From the NCBI RefSeq assembly GCF_963668165.1, contig NZ_OY764211.1:744001-808000 (forward strand): a stretch of 64,000 nucleotides of DNA, given 5' to 3'. The notes under the pieces were generated by a model, which saw nothing but the letters and a program-made list of their open reading frames with translations, was not told where the DNA came from and ran no database searches. The position numbers and the translations under genes are program-made. Of the stretch, positions 17,012-24,996 are shown in pieces. The stretch comes from Marispirochaeta sp. Lineage in GTDB: Bacteria; Spirochaetota; Spirochaetia; JC444; Marispirochaetaceae. Position 1 is the stretch's first letter. Each line of letters begins with the position of its first letter.

Positions 17012-18671
17012 ACCGCCGCAGAGCCACACGGTTCAGTGTTTCGAGCCTTTTTGCAGCGTCTGCACTGCATAGAACAGAAAGGGCATGCGCATAAATTTCC
17101 TTGTATATATGGAGATATTTTTTATGGGCAAGTTTTTTAAGAACAAGAAGGAAACGGTCTGTAACAGCTTTAATATCCTTTGAGCTGCCCTCTGCTGCAG
17201 TAAGAATTTCAAGAAGGATCTCCGCCTCCTCCCGGTTATCATGAAAACGGGCATCCTTGAGCAATCTCAGGCTTGTGTCGATCTCATCATTGGTAAGATA
17301 GAAAAAATCCTCCGGCTCCAGCGCAGAGGAGTCCGGCTTGAACCCCCCTTTGAGAGGTATCGCCAGGCTCCCTATAGAGCCAAGATTCAGCACTCCCCCC
17401 ATTACCAGTCCTGTCGCTGCAAGACGCCGGGGATGAAATCCCCCCTGAAGGAGCTGTCCAAGTTCCTGCAGCTTTATAAAACGGCGGATTTTCTCACCAT
17501 CTTTTTTGCGATGAGGAGTTCCGTTCTCCACAAGCAATTGGAACTCGATGGTCAGATTTCTACGGTTGAGTCCCTGTTTACCGCCCCGGTACTGAACATA
17601 GTCATCCGCATAGACCGACAGCCGCCCTCTTTCTGAAAGTATTTGACAGAGTTCATCCAAGGAGATTATACCGTCGCTGTTGTAACTAAGGACTATGTAG
17701 CGGGCATCAATCGCAGCAAGCAGCTTCTTTAAAGCTCCGGCGGCAAACTTTTTTGTGCAGTATGGGCTGCGGGTCTGTATCCAGTCCTCCCGGATACCGG
17801 CCTTTCGTCGCAGACGACCGTCACTTTTCAGATCCAATGGTGCATCCGGACGGTCCCATAGAGCGACACTGTTGAGCATATGATAGTTACTGCCGTATTG
17901 ATGAATTGTATAGGGAGGGTCCAGATAGCATAAATCCGCTGATTTTCCACAGACCCAGTCGCCTGCGTCCATCGAACCGGCCTGGCCTATCGGGCCATCC
18001 AGCAGAACAGGGTATTCCAGCTCCATGGGAGCCATAATCCGTTTAAGGGCGTCCGAACCGTGACCACCAAAACCCTTGTGACAAGCCTTGAAAACCCCGG
18101 AAGTGTTGGCATGGGTCGCAGCTTCATAGAGCAGCAGGGCTATAAGAAGCTCCCGCTCGTCGTTCATGTCCTCATCATGAATCATGTCCGAAGGATACTC
18201 TCTCTCTATCCAGCCCCGCACATGGTCCAGAAAAAGGGCGTTTTCCCGGGTATAGAAGAGGCGCTCCGTGCGGTAATCCGCATCTTCCGTTGATCGGGGT
18301 GCATAGTAGAGAGAAAAATAGGGCTCTTCCACAGAGCCGGTATATGAGTTCAGTTTTGCAAGGAGCTTCCGTAATCCTCCGTAACGGGAAAAAAGTCCCT
18401 CCACCCGGGAGGGTGTAAGCCGCAGGTACACACCGTTTATTAATCTGCTGTACTCTTCCCAGTCGTTGGCAAAAACCTGGTACCCCATAGACCTGCCGAG
18501 GCGCGCTGCCGCCCCGCTGCCAGCGAAGGGATCCAGCATACTGCGGACAGGATGCTCCTTTTCCAGGCGAAGAAAGAGCCTGTGCAGGGATGGAAGAAGC
18601 CGCCGCTTGTTGCCTATATAGGCGATAAGCTGCCGCTTCAGGTAATCCGAAGAAAGGTCTGCTGCGGGCAT
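17001..18671 (-). CDS. D12-class N6-adenine DNA methyltransferase, orphan
   Basis: Transfers a methyl group from S-adenosylmethionine to adenine N6 in DNA. The start is put at ATG 18671 (MPAADLSSDYLKRQL), which overlaps the queD stop; an upstream extension only reads through queD. Residues about 17-24 (AYIGNKRRLL) match motif X, DPFAGSGAA near 50 is the SAM motif I, and DPPYTIHQYGSNYH near 258 is catalytic motif IV. Together these fit the D12 (Dam/MjaII-like) class. The recognition sequence cannot be told. After the catalytic domain, about 190 residues form an extra C-terminal region with no motif that I know. No restriction endonuclease gene is adjacent, so it is an orphan methylase or a partner of a distant enzyme. 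Confidence 0.85.
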   Translation of the reverse strand: MPAADLSSDYLKRQLIAYIGNKRRLLPSLHRLFLRLEKEHPVRSMLDPFAGSGAAARLGRSMGYQVFANDWEEYSRLINGVYLRLTPSRVEGLFSRYGGLRKLLAKLNSYTGSVEEPYFSLYYAPRSTEDADYRTERLFYTRENALFLDHVRGWIEREYPSDMIHDEDMNDERELLIALLLYEAATHANTSGVFKACHKGFGGHGSDALKRIMAPMELEYPVLLDGPIGQAGSMDAGDWVCGKSADLCYLDPPYTIHQYGSNYHMLNSVALWDRPDAPLDLKSDGRLRRKAGIREDWIQTRSPYCTKKFAAGALKKLLAAIDARYIVLSYNSDGIISLDELCQILSERGRLSVYADDYVQYRGGKQGLNRRNLTIEFQLLVENGTPHRKKDGEKIRRFIKLQELGQLLQGGFHPRRLAATGLVMGGVLNLGSIGSLAIPLKGGFKPDSSALEPEDFFYLTNDEIDTSLRLLKDARFHDNREEAEILLEILTAAEGSSKDIKAVTDRFLLVLKKLAHKKYLHIYKEIYAHALSVLCSADAAKRLETLNRVALRRFSG

Positions 18672-18675
18672 AGCC

Positions 18676-19041
18676 TCAATCCGGAAGGTAGGAAGCAACG
18701 TTATTCTCTGTTTCGAATACCTCAACCCTGTCCAGATGGACCCGGGGTATTTCCGGAGCCATCTGATCGTATATGTAGCGGGCAATAAGCTCTGCACTGG
18801 GATTCCCTTTCTTAAAAAAAGGGTGATCGTTCAGATTACTGTGGTCAAGTTTGGCAAGAACATCCTTTAAGATGCTTTTAAGAATCCCGAAATCTATCAG
18901 CATACCACCGGCATCAAGCTCTTTTCCCGAAACATACACCCGAACTTTATAGTTGTGGCCATGCAGGTTTTCGCATTTACCATGATAGTTTTTTAAAAAA
19001 TGGGCGGCGGCGAAATCGCCGTTTATTCGTAACTGGTACAT
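18676..19041 (-). CDS. queD: 6-carboxy-5,6,7,8-tetrahydropterin synthase
   Basis: Converts dihydroneopterin triphosphate to 6-carboxytetrahydropterin on the route to preQ0 and queuosine. The product is 121 residues when started at ATG 19041 (MYQLRINGDFAAAHFL), the normal QueD length; the longer frame to 19224 runs antisense into the murE start and is not credible. Zinc ligands are visible as AAHFL and the HGH of ENLHGHNYKV, with the catalytic Cys in HGKCENLH. ETENN near the C terminus holds the substrate-binding Glu. No other queuosine gene is in the window. The stop overlaps the start region of the DNA methyltransferase, so the two are probably translated together. Confidence 0.92.
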   Translation of the reverse strand: MYQLRINGDFAAAHFLKNYHGKCENLHGHNYKVRVYVSGKELDAGGMLIDFGILKSILKDVLAKLDHSNLNDHPFFKKGNPSAELIARYIYDQMAPEIPRVHLDRVEVFETENNVASYLPD

Positions 19042-19165
19042 CCTGTTTTCTGCCCCTAAAATCGGTAGTAGACTGTTTATAGCGCTTGTTAGCTGGTGTG
19101 TTCCCGGGTTAGACTGTGTAAAGTCCACTGAACAATTCCTCTTGTAAAAAGGAGTCTGTGCATCC

Positions 19166-20698
19166 ATGAATAATACCCGCCGGATAGTAAACAAAAGAAT
19201 AGCAGACTTCGTTTCTCCTGACAATATCCTTGAAACCCGGGGCCCGAAAAATCCGATAGTCCGGGGAATGACCTATGATTCCAGGGAAGTAAAGGAGGAT
19301 TATCTCTTCTTTGCCCTGCCGGGTGTACATTCCGACGGGCACAGATTTATTCCATCCGCCATACAGCAGGGGGCACGGGTCATTGTTCACAGCAGCCCCC
19401 TTGATTCATACGAGCCCGGGGTCGCCTACCTCCGGGTACAGAATTCCCGGACCATAATGTCTCCCCTGGCTGCGGCCTTTTATGATCATCCGTCACGAAA
19501 AATGGTAGCGGCAGGGGTAACCGGGACGGATGGTAAAAGCTCCACCGTCTCGTACCTTCGGCAGCTTATCGCGGCTGCCGGGGAACGCTGCGGTTTTCTC
19601 TCTACCGTTGAGTTTCACAACGGTACGGAACTGAGCAAGAACGCCTTTCGCCAGTCCACCCCGGAACCGCCTGAGGTCCATCGACTGTTGCAGGAAATGC
19701 TGGATGAAGGTTGCTCCTGTGCCGTGGTCGAGGCCACCTCTCACGGGCTCTCTCCCAGAAATAACCGTCTGGGAGACGTAGATTTTAACCTGGGAATTCT
19801 GACCAATATCAGCCACGAACATCTTGAGTTTCACGGGACCATGGACCAGTACGTACGGGACAAATCCAGACTGATGGCATCCTTGAATGAGAGCCATTCT
19901 GTTCCGGCAACAGCTGTGCTGCCGGCGGCGGAAGCCTACCTTCCCCGGTTTCTGGAGGCTGCCGGAAACAGCAGGGTCCTGCTCTATGGCAGCAATACCA
20001 CGGCGGCTGATTACACAGCCGTTGACATCCGGGAAGACGAACAGGGTATACGTTTTACCCTTGTTCACAGAGAGGACCGCTACCCTTGCTCCTTGAGCCT
20101 GCAGGGCCTTTTTAACGTGGACAACGCCGCAGCGGCCCTCATTGCCGCAGCGAGCATGCTGAATACGTCTGTGGCGGAGCTGGTACCGCTTCTGCCGACC
20201 CTGCAGCCGGTACGGGGCAGAATGCAGCCGGTACGCAGGGGCCAGCCTTTTTCTGTCCTGGTCGATTATGCCCACAGTCCCGGAGCCTTTGAAAAACTCT
20301 TCCCCCTGCTGCGGGAACGCTGCGAAGGCCGGCTGATAGCCCTTTTCGGTTCTGCCGGTGAGCGGGACAGGGAAAAACGCCCCATCCAGGGCCGTATAGC
20401 TTCCCGCTTTGCCGACATCGTGTTTCTCTGCGACGAGGACCCCCGGAGAGAGGAATCCATATCAATTCTGGAAGAGATTGCCGCGGGCTGCGAAGGAAAA
20501 ACCAGGGGAGAAGACCTTTTTCTTATTCCAGACAGAAAAGAAGCAATCGCCCGGGCCTGCCGCACCGCACACGCCGGGGACCTGCTTGTCTGTCTCGGCA
20601 AGGGACACGAGGCATCTATTATCCATGCCGACGGCCCCCGGCCCTGGGACGAAGAACAGGCCCTTGTGGCCGCCCTGGCAGAGATGGGTTACCAGTGA
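19166..20698 (+). CDS. murE: UDP-MurNAc-tripeptide synthetase
   Basis: Adds the third, diamino residue to UDP-MurNAc-L-Ala-D-Glu. The 510-residue protein has the MurE N-terminal domain (RGMTYDSREVKEDYLFFALPG), the ATP loop GVTGTDGKSSTVSYL near residue 114, VEATSHGLSPRN with the carbamylated Lys region further on, and NISHEHLEFHGTM. The C-terminal domain shows VDYAHSPGAFEKL and LFGSAGERDREKRP. The substrate-selecting loop reads CDEDPRREE. Diaminopimelate enzymes have DNPR there and lysine enzymes of Staphylococcus have DNPA, so this DDPR-like version does not settle the substrate; ornithine is what spirochaete walls usually contain. ATG 19166 follows AGGAG. The ATL gene starts inside the stop codon region. 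Confidence 0.93.
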   Translation: MNNTRRIVNKRIADFVSPDNILETRGPKNPIVRGMTYDSREVKEDYLFFALPGVHSDGHRFIPSAIQQGARVIVHSSPLDSYEPGVAYLRVQNSRTIMSPLAAAFYDHPSRKMVAAGVTGTDGKSSTVSYLRQLIAAAGERCGFLSTVEFHNGTELSKNAFRQSTPEPPEVHRLLQEMLDEGCSCAVVEATSHGLSPRNNRLGDVDFNLGILTNISHEHLEFHGTMDQYVRDKSRLMASLNESHSVPATAVLPAAEAYLPRFLEAAGNSRVLLYGSNTTAADYTAVDIREDEQGIRFTLVHREDRYPCSLSLQGLFNVDNAAAALIAAASMLNTSVAELVPLLPTLQPVRGRMQPVRRGQPFSVLVDYAHSPGAFEKLFPLLRERCEGRLIALFGSAGERDREKRPIQGRIASRFADIVFLCDEDPRREESISILEEIAAGCEGKTRGEDLFLIPDRKEAIARACRTAHAGDLLVCLGKGHEASIIHADGPRPWDEEQALVAALAEMGYQ

Positions 20699-21012
20699 GC
20701 TTCAGCACCGCTGTTATTGGACTTGTGCGCTCCATTCCGACGGGGAAAGTAGCAAGCTATGGACAGATCGCGGCAATGGCAGGTAAACCGGGAGGTGCCC
20801 GCGGTGTGGTGTGGATCCTCCGGTCTTCCAGCAGCAAACATGATCTTCCCTGGCACCGCGTTGTAAGCATTGACGGACGTATAGCCTTGAAGCCCGGCGA
20901 AGGCAGGGAAGAGCAGATCAGTCGTCTGATAGCCGAGGGGGTTCCGGCTCATGAAGGCGGGGTTGATATGCTCCGTTACCGCTGGAATCCCGGGGACGAA
21001 TATTCTATTTAA
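20695..21012 (+). CDS. Alkyltransferase-like protein (ATL)
   Basis: A 105-residue relative of the C-terminal domain of O6-alkylguanine-DNA alkyltransferase. The motif that normally reads PCHRV is PWHRVV here, so the acceptor Cys is replaced by Trp. Proteins of this kind bind alkylated guanine without repairing it and hand it to nucleotide excision repair, as shown for yeast Atl1 and E. coli YbaZ. The helix-turn-helix (TGKVASYGQIAAMAGKPGGAR) that inserts into the DNA minor groove is intact. GTG 20695 overlaps the murE TGA by 4 bases, showing translational coupling, though no functional link to cell-wall synthesis is evident. Confidence 0.88.
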   Translation: MSFSTAVIGLVRSIPTGKVASYGQIAAMAGKPGGARGVVWILRSSSSKHDLPWHRVVSIDGRIALKPGEGREEQISRLIAEGVPAHEGGVDMLRYRWNPGDEYSI

Positions 21013-21074
21013 GTTCAGGTTTACTGCGGTTTCTTTTCCATGGTAGGATTTATGAACAGCAGGAGGATTTCCGG

Positions 21075-22190
21075 ATGACGAAAAAAGAGGTTATAGCCAT
21101 ACTTTACGGTGGGAAATCAGGGGAACACGAGGTTTCCCTGCGTTCTGCCTGTTCGGTTTATCATCACATTGACCGCAGCATCTACGCGCCTCTTTTGATC
21201 GGAATAACAAAGACTGGCCGCTGGTATCTGCAGCCGGAAAAACCGATAGCCCCGGATACCGAAAACCTGCCGCTCACAGCAGATGAGGCGGCCCTGGTTT
21301 CTGCCGTTCCAGGGGATGGTCTTCACTGCAGAGGCAGACGTTTGGATATCGATGCTGCCTTCCCCGTGCTCCACGGGACAAACGGAGAAGACGGCACCGT
21401 CCAGGGACTCCTGGAAATCTGCAATATTCCCTATATAGGTGCGGGGGTTCTGGGAAGCTCCCTCTCCATGGACAAGGGGGCTGCCAAGGAGATCTGGGCA
21501 TCCCGGGGACTGTCGGTCGTACCTTTTATGCGGGTAGAGGCGGAGGAATTTTCTTCCTCCTCTGATTTATGGCCGAAGAAATTAAAAATGCTGAAAGACT
21601 GTTTTACCCCGCCCCTCTTTGTAAAACCTGTCCGTGCCGGTTCATCCGTCGGGGTTTCCAGGATTGAAAACTGGCAGGCCCTGGAGAAGGCTCTGGAAGA
21701 AGCCCTGCGCTATGATACGTCAGCCCTGGTGGAGCCTGCTGTTAACGGCCGTGAGATTGAGTGTTCAGTAATCGGCAATTTTCATACCCGCAGCTTTCCG
21801 CCGGGAGAAATTCTTCCCAGTCACAGCTTTTACGATTACGAGGCAAAATATATCGACCCCGACGGGGCGGCTCTGCTGCTTCCTGCCAAGATTGACGATA
21901 CTGCCGCTGCTGAGCTGCGACGCATTGCCGAGGAAGCTTACCGTTCTGCAGGTGTTGAAGGCATGGCCCGGGTCGACTTTTTTCTGGAAAAAGAGAGCGG
22001 CCGTATACTCTTGAACGAGATTAATACCATTCCCGGATTTACCAGCATCAGTATGTTTCCCCGTATGTGCGAAGCCGGAGGCTTGCCCTACCCTGACTTA
22101 ATCCGGAAAATGATTGTGCTGGGAAAAGAACGCTTCGAAAAAAGAAGCCGCTGCCTTTATTCCATTCTGAGTCTGAGCGATACCGATTAG
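21075..22190 (+). CDS. ddl: D-alanine--D-alanine ligase
   Basis: Makes the D-Ala-D-Ala dipeptide that MurF adds to the peptidoglycan precursor. The 371-residue protein is a three-domain ATP-grasp enzyme: GGKSGEHEVSLRSA at residues 12-25, HGTNGEDGTVQGLLEICNIPYIGAGVLGSS in the central part, FVKPVRAGSSVGVSR, and HSFYDYEAKYIDPDGA, where the Tyr of the omega loop marks a D-Ala-D-Ala rather than a D-Ala-D-Lac enzyme. RVDFFLEKESGRILLNEINTIPGFT holds the metal ligands. ATG 21075 follows AGGAGGA. Together with murE it completes a short cell-wall cluster; a 62-bp gap separates it from the ATL gene. Confidence 0.95.
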   Translation: MTKKEVIAILYGGKSGEHEVSLRSACSVYHHIDRSIYAPLLIGITKTGRWYLQPEKPIAPDTENLPLTADEAALVSAVPGDGLHCRGRRLDIDAAFPVLHGTNGEDGTVQGLLEICNIPYIGAGVLGSSLSMDKGAAKEIWASRGLSVVPFMRVEAEEFSSSSDLWPKKLKMLKDCFTPPLFVKPVRAGSSVGVSRIENWQALEKALEEALRYDTSALVEPAVNGREIECSVIGNFHTRSFPPGEILPSHSFYDYEAKYIDPDGAALLLPAKIDDTAAAELRRIAEEAYRSAGVEGMARVDFFLEKESGRILLNEINTIPGFTSISMFPRMCEAGGLPYPDLIRKMIVLGKERFEKRSRCLYSILSLSDTD

Positions 22191-22193
22191 CGG

Positions 22194-22703
22194 CTACCAG
22201 TGGTTGTAGGAAATAATCTGATCCGCTGAATGCCTTGGAGGACGCATAGGCCGTTGTTCCGCATGTCCCAAAGCAAGCAGCATAACTACCCGCATTGAAT
22301 GGGGAACCGAAAGGATCTCCTTGACCAGGGTCTCATCGAATGTGGTAACTATTGAACTTCCCAGTTTCTCTTCTTCCGCTTGAATCATCATAAAAGCAAC
22401 GGCGGTTGCAATATCGATTGGATACGAGGTTTGTCCATTGGGCATACGGTAATCTACATTTGTTGTACAGGCGGCAATCAGAACCGGGGCGGAGGAGACG
22501 TGGGGCTCATTATACGCGGCGTTTTGAATCTGCCCCCGCACCCCGCTGTCCTGTACAACAATAAAACGCCAGGGCTGCCGATTTTTAGCTGAAGGTGCAA
22601 GGCGGGCAGCCTCCAGTATTGCATCAAGACTCTCTTGATTAATCGGTTCCTTCGTAAAATTTCGGATAGTGACGCGATGCTCTATATGGGGAAGCAGGGT
22701 CAT
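22194..22703 (-). CDS. Nitroreductase-family protein
   Basis: A 169-residue FMN-dependent oxidoreductase of the nitroreductase family. The N terminus has HRVTIRNFTKEPINQESLDAILEAARLAPSAKNRQPWRFIVV, with the Arg/Ser/Asn residues that bind FMN phosphate and the QPW motif. The middle holds SSAPVLIAACTTNVDYR and DIATAVAFMMIQAEEEKLGS, the second flavin-contacting helix. The product is slightly short, as in the small two-domain members. The natural substrate is unknown; members reduce nitroaromatics, quinones or enones. The gene converges on ddl (gap of 3 bp) and is divergent from the M28-like gene. Confidence 0.9.
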   Translation of the reverse strand: MTLLPHIEHRVTIRNFTKEPINQESLDAILEAARLAPSAKNRQPWRFIVVQDSGVRGQIQNAAYNEPHVSSAPVLIAACTTNVDYRMPNGQTSYPIDIATAVAFMMIQAEEEKLGSSIVTTFDETLVKEILSVPHSMRVVMLLALGHAEQRPMRPPRHSADQIISYNHW

Positions 22704-22757
22704 ATTGGATCCTCTCTATTGACCATTGAAATCAATTTTCCGTATGCTACTGTGCAG

Positions 22758-24974
22758 ATGAAACGTTCTCTTTCAACGATCGTTTTTCTCGTGTTACTCG
22801 CATACACACTATCAGGTCAAAGCATCATACGAACCCCCATGGGGGAGATCCTCAACGATCTGTCCTATTTTAACAGCCTCTATCCAAGACTGGAAGGGTC
22901 AAAAGGCGAAAATGCTGCGTTTTTATACATTAAGTCCGTACTTGATGACAATAAGATTGACTACAGCGAAAACAAGCTGACACAACTACGGCACGATCAT
23001 TCATTTTCTTCGACCCTGATTATAGATATTCCGGGAGAAAAAGCGGATACCCTGAACATTGTAGTACCTGTTGATCATCCACGCAGCAGCGCATCCGGGT
23101 CTGATGGTGCAATTAATCTGGCCCTTGGACTGGCCCTGGCAAGGGAGTTTTACCAGCGGGATATTCCAATCGGATTGCGTATTCTTTTTCTTGGAGCTGA
23201 ATTCAGCGGTGACAAAGAGAAGCAGCTTGGAGCCGGGAATTTCCTTTCCGATTTTTTTCCTGAAGAACCTCAGGCTTTTTTGTATCTGAATTTAACGGAT
23301 ATCCCCAAAGAAATCCTTATACAGGCCGGAGGGGATGGTATTGTGGCCCCCTACTGGTATGTATGGAGGACCATCGGTTCTCTGGAGGCCTCAGGACTTC
23401 CCTATCATTTTAAGAATAACGAGAACCAGATTCACCGTCTCGGAATGTGGCATACCCAGACGAGGATTAATCCCTTTCTGCAGGCAGGGTATCCCGGGAT
23501 CACCCTGCAGGGAGAATCAGCGGGGGAGACAAGAAATCCAATTCGATGGGTTACCAGCTTCTTTACCTTCTTTTTTTCCTTTCTTGACAAAAATTCCAAC
23601 GGCTTCCCGGAAGAATGGGACCGGCATTACCTCTACTTTGATCTTGCAGGTTCTCCCTTGTCGATTGGTGAGGGACTTTATATCAGCTTTCTTCTTGGAA
23701 TAATAATTCTGCCCCTGGGATACCCTTTTTTCCGCACACGGCGGTTTCAACGTTACCTGAGAACAATCCGCCGTAACTTATGGGCTATTCCGGTTCTGCT
23801 TTCCTTGATATTCCTGTTTCTTTTAATCGGTACCTATGCCCTGAAAGGGCTTCTTGTACTGCGGGATTTTCCAACAATCTGGCACTATACGCCTTTTCCC
23901 TCCTTCATGATTAAAACCGGTGTGGCCATGGTGCTCTTTTTTCTTTTTTTCGGGCTTCTTCGGCAGCTGCCCTTCTCTCACAGTTCATCTTTTTACACCT
24001 CTTCAGCCCTGCTTTTCTTTATGCTGGCGATGATCATTCTCGGCAGCCTGGATATCTCAATGACTGTGCCCCTTTTATGGGCCTTCGGCTTCTCTTTTCT
24101 TTTCAGTATTGTCCCGTCCAGGCTGCTGAAAACCGGTATGCTGATTCTTTCGGTTATACCAGTACTCTCGGCTCTTCATAGTGTTTTCACCGAGCAGGCA
24201 ATAACGGTAATAGAATATATGATTCTTTCTCCACTGTGGGGCAATCTTTTTCTCTCCTTACTGATTCTTCCCTACCTGCTGATGCTTATACGTCTGGATT
24301 TTCTATTCCGTCATCCAACCATGAGTCTCCAGAAAAGAATCCTTATTAACGCCGGAATAATCGCGGTATCCATAAGCTTCATAAGTATCCTTTACATATT
24401 CAGTTACGATCCCTACTCCGGTCCAAGGCCCCAACCGGTAACAGTCACAGAAAAAATCTTTGCCGAAGGCTATGAGCGAAAGACCAGCATTTCGAGTCCC
24501 GCGCCTGTCCGTTCCCTGCTCCTTTTCGAAGAAGGCGGCTCACAGGAGCTAATTTTTAATACCCGTCAGGCTGAATTTACAGACCGGTATGATACATCCA
24601 TGGTTACAACATCAGTAAGCCTGGAGCGCTTTCTGGACCGCGATCGATATCTGATTACCCTGGACACCGAGGTCCAGCCTGACAGTTTTGAGATCTCTTT
24701 CTACGGAACTGAGGATTTCCTGATCTACGATATTGAGTATCCCTATACTATGTCAGACGATGGAAAGAGCGCCCGTATCCATATCGGACACAACCCTCCG
24801 GTCCCCCTTGTTCTGGATACGATTTTTCTCGCGGGAACAGTGCAGCAAATGCGGATACGGGCCAGATTTTCAGGGCCTTTTCCGGACCGTACAGCCCTGG
24901 GCAGCGACTACCTGATTCATCATATCCGGGAATACGCTGACGATATAAATTTATTTGAATTGACACCCCGTTAG
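22758..24974 (+). CDS. M28-like peptidase domain fused to a multi-helix membrane domain
   Basis: A 738-residue protein started at ATG 22758, giving a signal peptide (MKRSLSTIVFLVLLAYTLSG); the longer frame overlaps the nitroreductase start. Residues about 80-290 resemble the M28 aminopeptidase fold: IDIPGEKADTLNIVVPVDHP, SGSDGAINLALGLALAREF, LRILFLGAEFSGDKEKQLGAGNFL and YLNLTD. The M28 metal ligands look degenerate, since the usual HxD is replaced by a VDHP stretch, while the catalytic Glu position (GAEF) is kept. After this come nine or so membrane helices (about 320-580) and a C-terminal beta-rich extracytoplasmic domain. A role in exported-protein or lipid processing is speculation. The HEAT-repeat gene follows by 22 bp, so the two likely work together. 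Confidence 0.65.
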   Translation: MKRSLSTIVFLVLLAYTLSGQSIIRTPMGEILNDLSYFNSLYPRLEGSKGENAAFLYIKSVLDDNKIDYSENKLTQLRHDHSFSSTLIIDIPGEKADTLNIVVPVDHPRSSASGSDGAINLALGLALAREFYQRDIPIGLRILFLGAEFSGDKEKQLGAGNFLSDFFPEEPQAFLYLNLTDIPKEILIQAGGDGIVAPYWYVWRTIGSLEASGLPYHFKNNENQIHRLGMWHTQTRINPFLQAGYPGITLQGESAGETRNPIRWVTSFFTFFFSFLDKNSNGFPEEWDRHYLYFDLAGSPLSIGEGLYISFLLGIIILPLGYPFFRTRRFQRYLRTIRRNLWAIPVLLSLIFLFLLIGTYALKGLLVLRDFPTIWHYTPFPSFMIKTGVAMVLFFLFFGLLRQLPFSHSSSFYTSSALLFFMLAMIILGSLDISMTVPLLWAFGFSFLFSIVPSRLLKTGMLILSVIPVLSALHSVFTEQAITVIEYMILSPLWGNLFLSLLILPYLLMLIRLDFLFRHPTMSLQKRILINAGIIAVSISFISILYIFSYDPYSGPRPQPVTVTEKIFAEGYERKTSISSPAPVRSLLLFEEGGSQELIFNTRQAEFTDRYDTSMVTTSVSLERFLDRDRYLITLDTEVQPDSFEISFYGTEDFLIYDIEYPYTMSDDGKSARIHIGHNPPVPLVLDTIFLAGTVQQMRIRARFSGPFPDRTALGSDYLIHHIREYADDINLFELTPR

Positions 24975-24996
24975 ACTCTGAATTAGGATTGACTCT

